From positions 16,106,787-16,170,786 of the forward strand of contig CM063248.1 in the NCBI GenBank assembly GCA_032158295.1: a stretch of DNA of 64,000 nt. The letters are read 5' to 3'. Source of the stretch: Pycnopodia helianthoides. Lineage: Eukaryota > Echinodermata > Asteroidea > Forcipulatida > Asteriidae. The translations under genes and the position numbers were made by a program. Positions 10,771-23,211 of this stretch are shown here, one piece after another. Every line of letters begins with the position of its first letter. Within the stretch, counting starts at the first letter, position 1. A model generated the notes under the pieces. The model did no database searches. It saw nothing but the letters and a program-made list of their open reading frames with translations, and was not told the DNA's origin.

Positions 10771-13700
10771 CTAGACTCTGCATCACTCCAAACACAGGAG
10801 AAAGTCTGTGTGATGGCGCAGATTTTTCTTATTGATGTAGACTCTGTATCACTCCAAACACAGACGAAAGTTTGTGTGATGGCAAAGAATTTTCTTACTG
10901 ATGCACATGTAGACTCTGCATCACTCCAAACGCAGGAGAAAGTATGTGTAATGGCGCAGAATTTTCTTATTGATGTAGACTATGCATTACTCCAAACACA
11001 GTAGAAAGTCTTTGTGATGGCGCAGATTTGTCTTATTGATGTAGACTCTGCGTCACCCCAAACACATGAAAAAGTTTGTGTGATGGCACAGAATTGTATT
11101 TCTGTATTACTCCAAAAACAGGAGAAAGTCTGTGTGATGGCACAGAATTTTCTTATTGATGTGAACTCTGCGTCACTCGAAACACAGGAGAAAGTCTGTG
11201 TGATGGCACAGATTTTTCTTATTGATGTAAACTCTGCATCACTCCAAACACAGACGAAAGTTTGTGTGATGGCAAAGAATTTTCTTACTGATGTACATGT
11301 AGACTCTGCATCACTCCAAACGCAGCAGAAAGTCTGTGTAATGGCGCAGAATTTTCTTATTGATGTAGACTCTGCATCACACCAAACACAGGAGAAAGTC
11401 TGTGTGATGGCACAGAATTTTCTTACTGATGTAGACTCTGAATCACTCCAAACACAGGAGAAAGTCTGTGTGATGGCACAGAATTTTCTTATTGATGTAG
11501 ACTCTGCATCACTTCAAACACAGGAGAAAGTCTGTGTGATGGCACAGAATTTTCTTATTGATGTAGACTCTGCATCACTTCAAACACAGGAGAAAGTTTG
11601 TGTGACGGCGCAGATTTGTTCTTTTGATGTTGACTGTGCGTCACTTCAAACACATGAGAACTTTCTGTGTGACTGCGCAGATTTTTTTTATTGATGTAAT
11701 CTATTGAACAATCGAATTCGAAACACAGCAGAAAGTCTGTGTAATAGCACAGATTTTTCTTACTGATGTAGACCCTGCGTCACTCCGAACACGGGAGAAA
11801 AACTGTGCTCCGAAATAGATTTTTCTTATTGATGTAGATTCTGTCTTGCTCTTAACATAGCACAAAGTCTGTGTGACGGCACAAATTTTTGGTATGAAGT
11901 AGATTATGGCTCACTTTGAACACAGGAGAAAGACTGTGTGATAGCACAGATTTTTCTTTCCAATGTAGACCCTGCGTCACTTTAAACACAGGAGAAAAAC
12001 TGTGACTGCACAGATTTTCTTTTTGATGTAGACTCTGGGTTGCTCTTAACACAGCAGAAAGTTAGTGTGACGGCGCTGAATGTTTTCTCGATGTTGACAT
12101 TGCGTCACTCCATCAATGTGAGTTTTCAGTGAGACTGCGTAGATTTTTCTTACTGATGTAGAACCTGCGTCACTCCAAACACAGGAGAAAAACTGTGCAA
12201 CAACATTTTTCTTATTGATGTAGACTCTGGATTGCTCTTAACACAGCAGAAAGTCTGCGTAGCTGCACATATTTTTGTAATGATGTAGATTATTGGTCAC
12301 TTGAAAGACAGCAGAAAGTTTGTGTGATAGCACATGTGTAGACCCTGCTTCACTCCAAACACAGGAGAATAACTGTGCATCTACATAGATTTTTCTTATT
12401 GATGAAGACTCTGGGTTGCTTTTAACATAGCAGAAAGTCTATGTGACTGCACTCATATTTGTAATGATGCAGATTATGGGTCACTTTAAACACAGTAGAA
12501 AAGTTGTACGACGGCATAGCTTTTTTTTTTGATGTAGACTCTACATGTATGTTGCTCTTAACACATGAGAAAGTTTGAGTGACTGCGCAGATTTACCTTG
12601 TCGATCTAACTTTTGGTCAATCGAAACACAGCAAAAGTCTGTGTATAGCACAGATTTTTCTAACCAATGCAGACCCTGCGTCACTCCTTACACAGGAGAA
12701 AAACTGTGCGACAGCATAGAATTTTCTTATTGATGTAGATTCTAGGTTGCTCTTTACACAGCAGAAAGTCTGTGTAATGGTGCAGATTTGTTCTTTTAAT
12801 GGTGACTCTGCGTAACTCCAAACACATGTGAATTTTCTGTGTGACTACACAGATTTTTGTTTTTGATGTTAATATTGGTCAATCGAAACACAGGAGATAG
12901 TTTTTGTGATAACAGTGATTTTTCTTACTGATGTAGAGCCTGTGTCACTCCAAACACAGGAGAAAAACTGTGTGACAACATAGATTTTATCTTATTGATG
13001 TAGACTCTAAGTTGCTCGTAACTCTTGAGAAAGTTTGTGTGACTGCGCAGATTTATCTTATTGATGCTCTTAACACAGCAGAAAGTTTGTGACGACACAG
13101 ATTTGTTCTTATTCATGAAGACTCTGCATCACTCAAAACACACGTGAATTTTCTGTTTGACTGCACAGTTTTTTCTTACTGATGTAGACTCCAGGTTGCT
13201 CTTAACACTTAAGAAAGTTTGTATGACTTTGCAGATTTATCTTATTGATGTAAACTTTTGGTCAATCGAAACACAGCGGGAAGTCTGTGTAATAGCACAG
13301 ATTTCTCTAACTGATGTACACCCTGCGTCACTCCAAACAAAGCAGAAAAACTGTGCTATTACATTGATTCTTTTTATTGATGTAGACTGTGGGTTGCTCT
13401 TAACATAGCAGAAAGTCTGTGTGATGGCACAGATTTTTTGTAATGATGTAGATTATTGGTCACTTCAAGCACATGAAAAAGTCTTTGTGGTAGCACAGAT
13501 TTTTCTTACCGATGTAGAACTTGTGTCACTCAATACACAGGAAAAAAATTGTGTGATTGCACAGATTTTTCCTATTGATTTAGACTCTAGGTCGCTCTTA
13601 ACACAGCAGAAATTAGTGGGATGTTGACTCTGCGTCACTCCAAACACATGTGATTTTTATGTGTGACGGTGCAGATTTTTCTTATTTATGTAAACTATTG

Positions 13701-15130
13701 ATCAATCATTGCAGAGGAGAAAGTCTGTGTGACAGCACAGATGTTTGTAATGATGGAGATTATGGTTCACTCCAAACACATGAAAAAAAGTCTTTGTGAA
13801 AGCACTGATTTTTCTTATTAGTGTAAACTGTTGGTCAATCGTGGCGCAGGAGATAGTCTGTGTTATAGCACAGATTTTTCTTACTGGTGTAGAACCTGTG
13901 TTACTCAAAACACAGGAGAAAAACTGTGTGACTGCACAGATTTTTCTTTTTGATTGAGACTCTTGATTGCTCTTAACACAACAGAAAGTTGGGTGATGTT
14001 GACTCTGCGTCACTCCAAACACATTTGAATTTTCTTTGTGACGGCACAGATTTTCATTATTGATGTAAACTATTAGTCAATTGTGGCACAGGAGAAAGTT
14101 TTTGTGACTGCACTAATTTATCTTGTTGATTTAGACTATTGGTCAATGGAAACACAGCAGTAAGTCTGTGTATTAGCACAGATTTGTTTTTTGATGTTGA
14201 CTCTGCATAACTCCAAACATGTGAATTTTCTGTGATATTTCTGTGTGACTGTTCAGATTTTTCTAATTGATGTTAACTATTGGTCAATCGAAACACAGGA
14301 GATAGTCTTTGTGATAGCACAGACTTTTCAGACCGATGTAGAATTTGTGTGACCATGGTGACTCCAAACACAGGAGAAAAACTGTGCGACGGCAAAGCTC
14401 TTACCTTATTGATGTAGACTCTAAGTTGCTCTTAACTCTTTAGAATGTTTTTGTGTCTGTGCAGATTTATCATATTGATGTAAACTTTTGGTCATTTGAA
14501 ACACAGCAGAAAGTCTGTGTTAGAGCACTGATTTTTGTACTTGATGTACACCCTGCGTCACTCCAAACACAGGAGAAAAACTGTGCAGAGACATAGATTT
14601 TTCTTATTGATGTAGATTCTGGGTTGCTCTTAACACATGAGAAAGTCTGTGTGATAGCACAGATTTTTTGTACTGATGTTAACTCTAGGTTGCTCTTAAC
14701 ACATGAGAAAGTCAGTTTGATGACACAGATTTGTTTTTATTGATGAAGACTCTGCGTTACTCAAAAAACACTTGAATTTTCTGTTTGACTGTGCAGATTT
14801 TTCTTGCTGATGTTAACTGTTGGTCAATCGGAACACAGCAGAAAGTCTGTGTGATAGCACAGATATCTTCTTACTGATGTAGACCCTGCATCACTATAAA
14901 CACAGGAACAAATACAGTGCGATGACATCGATTTTTCTTATTGATGTAGACTCTGTGTTACCCCTTAACGCAGGATAAAGTTTGGTAATTGCGCAGACTT
15001 TTCTTATTGATGTAGACTCTGGGTCACTCCTAATACAGGAGAAAGTCTTTACGACAATGCAGATTTGTCTTTTTGCTGAAACTCTGCATCACTCGAAACA
15101 CAGGAGAAAGTCTGTTTCACCTCACAGTTT
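10771..15130 (+). repeat. 66-bp minisatellite, long block B
   Basis: The largest array of the family, about 60 units. The first kilobase (10780-11690) is highly homogeneous with a strict 66-bp period. Later units diverge and include GGTTGCTCTTAACACAGCAG variants. Each good unit contains TTTTTCTTATTGATGTAG, which resembles a 3' splice site, and CACAGGAGAAAGTC. Confidence 0.9.
11014..11694 (+). other. 226-codon ORF made of 22-residue repeats
   Basis: The homogeneous 66-bp units are read in frame as about ten copies of a 22-residue motif, ASLQTQEKVCVMAQNFLIDV plus DS. Because 66 is a multiple of three and the consensus lacks stops in this frame, an ORF is expected by chance in any homogenised stretch. 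There is no credible start context or conserved end, and other arrays break the frame freely. Similar shorter ORFs occur at 20487-20906 and on the - strand in the 48-54 kb array. Coding is unlikely but not excluded. Confidence 0.25.
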
Positions 15131-15215
15131 TTTCTTTTAAATTTGTCATACAGTGACCGACAAAAGTTTAAAATCACAAAATTAAATTGTACATTTTGTT
15201 TCAATCTTTTTGCAG

Positions 15216-15343
15216 ATAGTTTTAACCATGACCCTGTAGTTGCCGGATGAACCAGTGGACACTGCAAACCCTTTAAAATCAGACATCAATTGCATCTCTT
15301 TAAGGATAGAGCATTTAAAGAAAAAAACAAATTACTTACCAAG
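15216..15343 (+). other. Exon-like block E5, + copy in unit B
   Basis: The acceptor TCAATCTTTTTGCAG ends at 15215 and the donor-like CCAAG|GTTTGT follows 15343, giving 128 nt. It contains ATGAACCAGTGGACACTGCA, which opens MNQWTLQTL in some copies. The same block occurs at 22845 (+), about ten times on - between 48.05 and 54.72 kb, and near 59628 (-). The donor here is GTTTGT rather than the GTATGT of most copies. Confidence 0.4.
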
Positions 15344-15409
15344 GTTTGTTGCTGTCTTTTTTTACCAAACCTTTAGTCTTCAAACGGCCTGCAATTGCAC
15401 TGCTTGTTG

Positions 15410-15865
15410 ATTGCTTGAAACTCTGCATCACTCGCAACAGAGCAGAAAGTCTGTGTGACTACGCAGATTTTTCTTATTGATGTAGACTCTGCATCAAAGA
15501 TAGCGGCCCTCAACTTGGTTTCAAGACAACCTTTCCAAAGGAAAAAAGATCCGTACCTTGAAATCATTTTCAATTTAAATTTGTGGCATCTCTCGAAAAC
15601 ATTCCAAGTTGATGTTGTAATGCTAAAATCATTTTGCGTCACTCCAAACACTTGAGAGATTTGATGTGTCAACACATAATTTTTGTTTTTGATGTCGACT
15701 CTATGTGTCTCTTAACAGAGCAGAAAGTTTGTGTGATTGCGTATATTTTTTCTTATTGATGAAGATGCTGCGCCACTCCAAACACTCTAGAGATTCGATG
15801 TGTCGGCACATAATTGATGTTGTTGATGTAGAGTCTGTGTGAGACACAGATGTTTCTTTTATATG
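15410..15865 (+). repeat. Degenerate 66-bp minisatellite before E0, unit B
   Basis: A few diverged units around a block shared with 6400-6500 (AAGATAGCGGCC, GAAAAAAGATCCGTACCTTG). The last unit again supplies an ATATGTAG acceptor for E0. Confidence 0.6.
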
Positions 15866-15868
15866 TAG

Positions 15869-15976
15869 AGTCTGAATCACTGCAAAGACAGGAGAGTGTC
15901 TCTGCAACAGAAGAGTGTCTGTGTTTCAAATACCAGATGACTGTAAGCTTGCCTGATGTACCTGACACCAACAAAA
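15869..15976 (+). CDS. Candidate coding exon E0, unit B
   Basis: 108 nt, almost identical to 6747-6854, with the acceptor TTTTATATGTAG. The open frame begins ESESLQRQESVSATEECLCF. It has the same pair of possible donors (ACT|GTAAGC after 15942; AAAA|GTACTT after 15976). With the second donor it joins E3 at 16138 in frame. The downstream intron is also conserved, so conservation alone does not prove coding. Confidence 0.35.
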
Positions 15977-16137
15977 GTACTTGTTGGATTGTTTCAGTGT
16001 GTGTTTTAACCCACAATGGACTGTCACTTTTTTGGAACATGTTCTTGAGGTTGAACTAGAATATCAGAGAGGAGGGTATAGCATGAAGTGTTTCAAGAGT
16101 CTATCTTACTTTGACTTGTATTCTTTTCCTTTGGCAG

Positions 16138-16244
16138 AAACCCATGAATACAAAGAAAGAAGAGGGATAAATGACTGCATCAAGCGAGGAAGTGAACCAG
16201 ATATTCCTTACTGCATAGCTGAACCAGAGGTAGGAGATGTCTTT
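16138..16244 (+). CDS. Candidate coding exon E3, unit B
   Basis: 107 nt between CCTTTGGCAG and TTT|GTAAGT. The frame is fully open: THEYKERRGINDC, then IKRGSEPDIPYCIAEPEVGD and VF. It differs from unit A at several residues but has no indel. In unit B the chain E0-E3-E4 (18466) is in phase with no stop until TGA at 18598, making this the most intact version of the candidate gene in the window. Confidence 0.45.
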
Positions 16245-16839
16245 GTAAGTATTGGAATAAATCTGAGTTTTTTGTCTGCGATCATTTAGACTTAAACTTA
16301 TCTTTACATTCAAGCATTATATGGAATTATTTGTGAAACTTAGTGAAGAATTGAACTTTGACTGCCAAACTGATGTTTGATTGTTGATAACAATGCAAAA
16401 CTAAGCATACTGAAAGCTGATACTTCCAAACATCTATAGTCATATATTCATGCTGTCATAGATTTATTTTTGCTTGATTATAAAGGAGTTGTAGATTTAA
16501 GACTACGGGTCATTTGGGGTTTAAAAAAAGCTTTGCTTGAATCAACCTTTGGCAACAGGTTTTTTGTTTAAATGAAAAACTGAAGTAGAGTTCATTTTGT
16601 GGAAGTTTGACAGTGAACTATCTTTTAACTATTGTGGTTGATTTAAACTTGTCTTGCAATGAATACAGGACTAGCCAATGTACAAGTACTTCCAAACAGC
16701 CTTTGTCAAATCATCATGTAATAGTTGGAGTGGTGTTTTGCTCTTCTAAGCTTTGGTCGTTGTGCACAAGAAGAGTTACCAGGCCCAGTGGGTAGCTTGT
16801 AGTTAGTTAATTAGAAATTTTGTTTAACCTTTTTCAAGT
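16245..16839 (+). other. Gene-free spacer, unit B counterpart
   Basis: Matches 7123-7690 in order and sequence with small indels. Nothing else is seen in it. Confidence 0.5.
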
Positions 16840-18225
16840 TACTGATGACATACACATGTATATTGCGGATCAGCAGAGTAAGAAACCCTCGATGATTGGT
16901 TGTAGGTAGATGCAGGAACTGTAGTTTACTAGGGTTAGTAGTTGACCATACTGACAAGATGTACAAGTAGATTGCAGACCAGCAGAGTAAGCAGGCCTTG
17001 ATAATTGGTTGTAGTTAAATGCAGCAACTGTAGTTTACTAGGGTTAGTAGTTTAACATACTGACAAGATGTATATGTAGATTGTAGAGCAGAAGAGTAAG
17101 CAGGCCTTGATAATTGGTTGTAGTTAGATCATCAACTTGAGTTTACTAGAGTTAGTAGTTGAACATACATGTACTGACGAGATGTATATGTAGATTGCAG
17201 ACCAGCAGAGTAAGCAAGCCTCGATGATTGGTTGTAGTAAGACGTAGCAACTGTAGTTTACTAGGGTTAGTAGTTGAACATACTGACAAGATGTATATGT
17301 AGATTGTAGAGCAGAAGAGTAAGCAGGCCTTGATAATTGGTTGTAGTTAGATTATCAACTGTAGTTTACTAGGGTTAGTAGTTGAACATACTGACAAGAT
17401 GTATATGTAGATTGTAGACCAGCAGAGTAAGGAAGCCTTGATGATTGGTTGTAGTTAGATGTAGCAACTGTAGTTTACTAGAGTTAGTAGTTGAACATAC
17501 TGACAAAATGTACATGTAGATTGCGGACCAGAAGAGTAAGCAGGCCTTGATGATTGGTTGTAGTTAGATGTAGCAACTGTAGTTTACTAGAGTTAGTAGT
17601 TGAACATACATGTACTGACGAGATGTATATGTAGATTGTAGACCAGCAGAGTAAGCAAGCCTTGATGATTGGTTGTAGTTAGATGCAGCAACTGTAGTTT
17701 ACTAGGGTTAGTAGTTGAACTTACAGACAAGATGTATATGTATATTGCGGATCAGCAGAGTAAGCAAGCCTTGATGATTGGTTGTAGTTAGATGCAGCAA
17801 CTGTAGTTTACTAGGGTTAGTAGTTGAACATACAGACGAGATGTACATGTAGATAGCAGAGTTAGCGGGCCTTGATAATTGGTTGTAGTTAAATGCAGCA
17901 ACTGTAGTTTACTAGAGTTAGTAGTTGAACATACTGACAAGATGTATATGTAGATTGTAGACCAGCAGAGTAAGCAAGCCTTGATGATTGGTTGTAGTTA
18001 GATCATCAACTGTAGTTTACTAGGGTTAGTAGTTGAACATACTGACAAGATGTACTTATAGAATGCAGACCAGTGGAGTAACCAAGCCTTTATGATTGGT
18101 TGTAGTTAGACGATTTTTGTTTAACTAGGGTTATTCGTTGAACATACTGACGAGATGTGCATGTAGATTGTGGACCAGAAGAGTAACCAAGCTTCGATAT
18201 TTGGTTGAAGTTGAAACTTGTCATT
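16840..18225 (+). repeat. ~109-bp minisatellite, unit B
   Basis: About 12 head-to-tail units of the GATTGGTTGTAGTTAGATGC / GTTTACTAGGGTTAGTAG family, all in + orientation and fairly homogeneous. Some units carry GCAGGCCTTGATAATTGG, others AGCAAGCCTTGATGATTGG, in a partly alternating pattern that suggests multi-unit duplications. Confidence 0.9.
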
Positions 18226-18465
18226 TGAAATTGTTGCAGTCAATAAGAAAAAATACTATGCTGTTCCTTAAAAGTGACAATTTATTTATCACTTCATCAA
18301 ATCTAGTACATTTTAAAATAATCTGCTGTTGTTATTCTACTTAAAATTGTAGCAATGCCACGTTCTTGAAAAGTATGCATGTTAACATGCTTTACTGCGT
18401 TAAGTGGTTAAACAAAAACATTATAATAACTTAGCGTCTATTTTATGATTGCTCTTTTCACACAG

Positions 18466-18600
18466 ACATCTGCTGTCATTGTATCCAGCAAAAAGAATTG
18501 GGCCTGCTGGTTAACCATCTTGGATTGTATCTACAAGCAGACATATCTCAAGGAAAACAGAACCTCTCAAGAATCCCTTCTTAATGTGTCTTCTCACTGA
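18466..18600 (+). CDS. Exon-like block E4, copy C
   Basis: Acceptor GCTCTTTTCACACAG ends at 18465. Frame 0 reads TSAVIVSSKKNWACWLTILD and ends SLLNVSSH with TGA at 18598-18600, 44 codons. The alternative frame used by copy B stops at a TAA in this copy, so between A and C frame 0 is the better-kept one. It would be the last exon of the unit B candidate gene. Confidence 0.4.
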   Translation, partial: TSAVIVSSKKNWACWLTILDCIYKQTYLKENRTSQESLLNVSSH

Positions 18601-19045
18601 TATGATGTCTGGAGGATTATGTGACAACTCCATGGAGCAAGACATTTACATCCAGAGTTGAAGATGTAGGAGGCAGATCTTTGTTATATCTTGTCCTGTG
18701 AGCCATTGATTGTTACTAAGAACACTTGAGTGACCTCATTGAGAGCCAAGCAAGTAGATACAAATACACATGCACGAGATGCAAGTCTACACTTCCAAAT
18801 AAAGGTAAATGTAGTTATTGAGATGTACACATAGGCTCAGTAAAGTATGCAAAGTGATAATTTAAAAGAACTTAACCCATTTTAAAAAATATGTACAATA
18901 TGTTCTCTCCATGAGCACTGGTAGGTTGACCAATTTACAGTTTCAACAGGTGAGGTGTACATGTAGTGAACACTCTTTCTCAAGGGGCCTTGCCAAGAAG
19001 TTGCTGAAAACATTTTGGACAAATCCTAGAGCATGTACAGTGCTC

Positions 19046-19051
19046 AATAAA
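19046..19051 (+). promoter_or_regulatory. Poly(A) signal, unit C
   Basis: AATAAA at the same place in the conserved E4 tail as in units A and B. Confidence 0.4.
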
Positions 19052-19289
19052 CACACCAATGAAGCAGTGAAGGAAGACTGCATCTATCAGTACTCTGTTC
19101 TATATTCAAACTGAATTACAAATGTTTAGCCGCTGTTGTGGTTTTTAAGGAAGACGTTGACATTGAGTGTTTAATGTTTAGTAATTGACATTAATCAGAG
19201 TTGTACCAATCAAGATTAGGGCCCAATTTTATGGCACTGCTTGTTGGTACAGACCGCTAAATCTTCAAAGGCCACTCATGTGCCATCTC

Positions 19290-20430
19290 TTGAATTTTCT
19301 TGAAGAACACTTTGTCCTGTCAGCCCCAAACCTGCGAACCTCATAATTTATTAACTCTCAATTGTTTGTCATTTGGTGTTTGCTGTCTTATAAAATTTCC
19401 CAAAACACCTGTTGTCCAGTTCCTCAAAACGAATCTTAACATATTTATGTCCAATGATTTTGCCAACTTTAACATATTTGAGCCAATATTGTGGCATCTT
19501 TTAATTTTTTCAGAACACATGTTAATCGGTCCACCAAAAACTTGCCAGCCCATCTTTAAATCATTCCTGAGCTGATTTTATTCTGTTTTCTAAATTTTCC
19601 CAGAGCAGATGTCTGTCCAGTGCCTCAAAAACTTTCTAATTTATTAATTTCCAACACTTAAACGGTTTCTAAATCGATATTGTGGACAGTGTCTCTGTAA
19701 TCTTTCCAAAGAACTTATTGTCAAGTCATTCGAACAATTGCCAACTTATTGATTTGTCAACTCTCAAGTTGTTCCTGAGTTGATGCCGGGTCAACACTGA
19801 AATTTGATTTGATTTTTAACCTCTTGACATTTTTTTAAACTAACCTTTATTGTACCATCTCTTAAATTTTCCAAAGTCCCTCGAAACTTACCAACCTGAT
19901 GATTTTTCAACTCTCAAATTGTTCCAGACCCAATTTCGTGTCGTCTCTTAAATTTCCTACATTGTTGTCCAGTCCCTCAAAACTTGCGATCGTATTAACC
20001 TTTTCAAAACTCAAATTGTTCCAAGCCGATGTTCTGATGTCTGTAAACAAAATTCAAGAGTGTACAATGTCCATTGCCTCAAAAAACTTAAAGATTTTTT
20101 AAACTGTCAAAATGTTCCTAATTTGATGTTGTGCTGTGTCTTTACACTTCTTCAAACATGTGTTGACCAGTACCCCCAAAATTCCTGATATAATATTTCT
20201 ACTCTCAAAATGTTTTCAAATTGTTGTCCACTTCCTCAAACACTTTGCATATAGAATTTTTCAACTGATAAATATTATAACAGCTGATGTTGTGACATTT
20301 CTGGTTTTTTCACTCTGTACATGTTGTACAGTCTCTCCAAAAATTGCAAACCTTATTGTTATGTTGTAATTCTATATTAATTTCAAAACTAATGTTTTGA
20401 CATCTCTGGAAACCATTCCAGGTTGATGCA
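19290..20430 (+). repeat. ~100-bp minisatellite, copy C
   Basis: Third copy of the array after E4, in the same unit order as 1890-3170 with local deletions. It ends in the CCATTCCAGGTTGATGCAG spacer and then the 66-bp family. Confidence 0.8.
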
Positions 20431-20449
20431 GTACTGTTCATCATTTCCA

Positions 20450-21745
20450 AAACTCTGCATCACTCGAAACACAGCAGAAAGTCTGTTTGACATCCCATAA
20501 TTTTTCTATTGATGTAGACTCTGCGTCACCCCAAACACAGGAGAAAGTTTGTGTGATGGCACAGAATTTTTTTATTGATGTAGACTCTGCATTACTCCAA
20601 ACACAGGAGAAAGTCTTTGTGATGGCGCAGATTTTTCTTATTGATGTAGACTCTGCATCACTTCAAACACAGGAGAAAGTCTGTGTGATGGCACAGAATT
20701 TTCTTATTGATGTAGACTCTGAATCACTCCAAACACAGGAGAAAGTCTGTCTAATGGCGCAGATTTTTCTTATTGATGTAGACTCTGCATCACTTCAAAC
20801 ACAGGAGAAAGTCTGTGTAATGGCACAGATTTTTCTTATTGATGTAGACTCTGCATCACTCCAAACACAGGACAAAGTGTCTGTGATGGCGCAGTTTTCT
20901 TATTGATGTAGTCTCTGCATTACTCCAAACACAGGAGAAAGTCTTTGTGATGGCGCAGAATTTTGTTATTGATGTAGACTCGGCATCACTCCAAACACAG
21001 GAAAAAGTCTGTGTGATGGCGCAGATTTTTCTTATTGATGTAGACTCTGCATCACTTCAAACACAGGAGAAAGTCTGTGTGATGGCACATATTTTTTTTT
21101 TTTGATGTAGACTCTGGGTCACTTTTAATACAGGAAAAGTCTTTACAACAATGCAGATTTTTCTTACTGATGTAGACTCTGCATCACTCCAAACACAGGA
21201 GAAAGTCTGTGTGATGGCGCAGATTTTTTCTTATTGATGTAGACTTTGCATCAAAACGCAGGAAAAAGTCTTTGTGACGGCACAGCTTTTTGTATTGATG
21301 TAGATTATGGGTCACTCTAAACACATGAGAAAGTTTGTGTGACAGTGCTGTTTTTTTTCTTGTTGATGTAGACCCTGCGCCACTCCAAACACATGTGAAT
21401 TTTCTGTTTGACTGCGTATATTTGTCTTATTGATGTGATTGATATAGACTCTGAGTCACTCCAATTACAGGAGAAAGTTTTTGTGGAGGGGCAAAGATTT
21501 TCTTTTAATGTAGACTCTGCGAGACACCAAACATTTGATAATTTTATGTGTGACTTTGCAGATTTTTCTTATTGATGTAGACTCCATACAATCTACAGAG
21601 GAGAAATTCTGTGTGATGGCACAGATTTTTACATGTAGACTCTGGGTCACCATTAACACAGGAGAAAGTTTGTGTAACTGCGCAGATTTTTCTTATTTGA
21701 TGTAGACTCTGCTTTACTCCAAACACAGGAGAAACGTTGTATCTC
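20450..21745 (+). repeat. 66-bp minisatellite, block C1
   Basis: About 19 units. The first ~700 bp are homogeneous, giving a 139-codon repeat ORF at 20487-20906; the rest is degenerate. It is followed by the CATACCAGGTTGATGCAG spacer. Confidence 0.85.
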
Positions 21746-21899
21746 AAGACCATACCAGGTTGATGCAGAACTGTTCAGAACCTTTTAAATACAATTTTGT
21801 CCAATCTGATGCAACCATTCCAAGTTGATGTTGTTCTGTTGAAATCATTTTTATCATTTGATGAAATGTTGAGGACAGTGTATCTTATTTTGTTTGCAG

Positions 21900-22008
21900 A
21901 TTATTCACTGGTTGAAAAGCAGCATGAAAAAGCAGTAGATGCATCTATCAAAGTCAACTTAGATTGTCATGTTTAGGATGGCTATGCATCACTCCCTCCT
22001 TGTCTGAG
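21900..22008 (+). other. Exon-like block E1, copy 3
   Basis: The acceptor TATTTTGTTTGCAG ends at 21899 and the donor CTGAG|GTAAGA follows 22008. Relative to copies 1 and 2 the 5' half is shorter. GTTTGGGAT has become GTTTAGGAT, which puts a TAG in the frame that was open there. Confidence 0.35.
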
Positions 22009-22760
22009 GTAAGATTTTTTGTGGTTGATGTAATTCTTTGGTCACTCCAAACACAGCAGAAAGTCTGTGTGATGGCTCAGATTTTGTCTTTTGATGTAGA
22101 CTCTGCATCACTCCAAACACATTCTTTGTGACTGCGCAGATTTTTGTTATTGATGTAGACTCTGGGTCACTCCAATTACAGGAGAAAGATTGTGTGACAG
22201 GTCAGAGTTTGTCTTTTTGTTGTAACCTCTGTGACACTCAAAACACGAGAGAAATATTGTTGGTGTTACGGCGCAACAGATTTTGCTGTAGATTCTGCTT
22301 CTTTCCGAACACAGTTTGTGTGTCTGCACAGAATTTTCTTATTGACGTTAACTTTAGGTTGCATTTAACACACGAGTGAATTTTCTGTTTGACTGTTCAA
22401 ATTTTTCTTACTGATTTTAACAATTGGTCAATCAAAACCGCAGAAAGTTTGTGTGATAATGACTCTGCGCCACTCCAAACACATGTGAATTTTCTGTGTG
22501 ACGGCGCAAATTTTTCTTTTTTTATGTAAACTGTTGGTCAACCGAAGTACATGAGAAAGTCTTTGTGATAGCACAGATTTTTCTTATTGATGTAGATTCT
22601 GTGTCATCTCTTAATGCAGCACAAACTTTTCTTATTTATGTAAACTCTGGGTCACTCCTGATACAGGAGAAAGTCTTTACGACAATGCAGATTTTTCTTT
22701 TTGCTGAGACTCTGCATCACTCCGAACACAGGAGAAAGTCTGTATGAAGACGCAGCTTCT
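22009..22760 (+). repeat. 66-bp minisatellite, block C2
   Basis: About 11 degenerate units, including a GTTGTAACCTCTGTGACACT variant, between E1 copy 3 and E5. Confidence 0.75.
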
Positions 22761-22844
22761 GCATATAAAATTGTCATGCCATGAGTGTACAATAGAACAA
22801 AATCAGAAAATCAAATTGTACATGTTGTTTCAACCTTTTTGCAG

Positions 22845-22972
22845 ATAGTTCCAACCATGAACCTGTAACTGCCTGATGAACCAGTGGACACTGCAAACCC
22901 TTAATCAACCAGACATCTATTACGTCTCTTTAAGGATAGGGCATCTAAAGAAAAAAAACCTGACTTACCATG
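22845..22972 (+). other. Exon-like block E5, + copy in unit C
   Basis: The acceptor CAACCTTTTTGCAG ends at 22844 and the donor CCATG|GTATGT follows 22972. An ATG at 22876 opens MNQWTLQTLNQPDIYYVSLR and continues past the donor, so the ORF end is arbitrary. It belongs to the same family as the - strand array at 48-54 kb. Confidence 0.4.
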
Positions 22973-23039
22973 GTATGTTGTCATCTTTTTTTACCAAACC
23001 TTTACTCTTCAAACTGCCTGCAATTGCCCTGCTTGTTGA

Positions 23040-23130
23040 TTGCTTGAAACTCTGCATCAATCGAAACACAGCAGAAAGTCTGTGTGACGTCACAGACTTT
23101 TTCTTATTGATGTAGACTCTGGGTCATTCC
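23040..23130 (+). repeat. 66-bp minisatellite remnant
   Basis: One to one and a half units (GAAACACAGCAGAAAGTCTG, TTATTGATGTAGACTCTGGG) before the spacer of the E2 copy. Confidence 0.5.
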
Positions 23131-23211
23131 AAACTTTGCAAACTAAAATTGTGCTATCCCCGAAAACATTTGATGAAATGTTTAATGCAGTGTGTCTTAT
23201 TTTGTTTGCAG

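Noticed and set aside
1062..18600. Sea urchin Sp185/333 (SpTransformer)-type immune gene family
   Set aside because: Tandem copies with repeat-rich introns are suggestive, but no Gly/His-rich elements or matching exon structure are visible.
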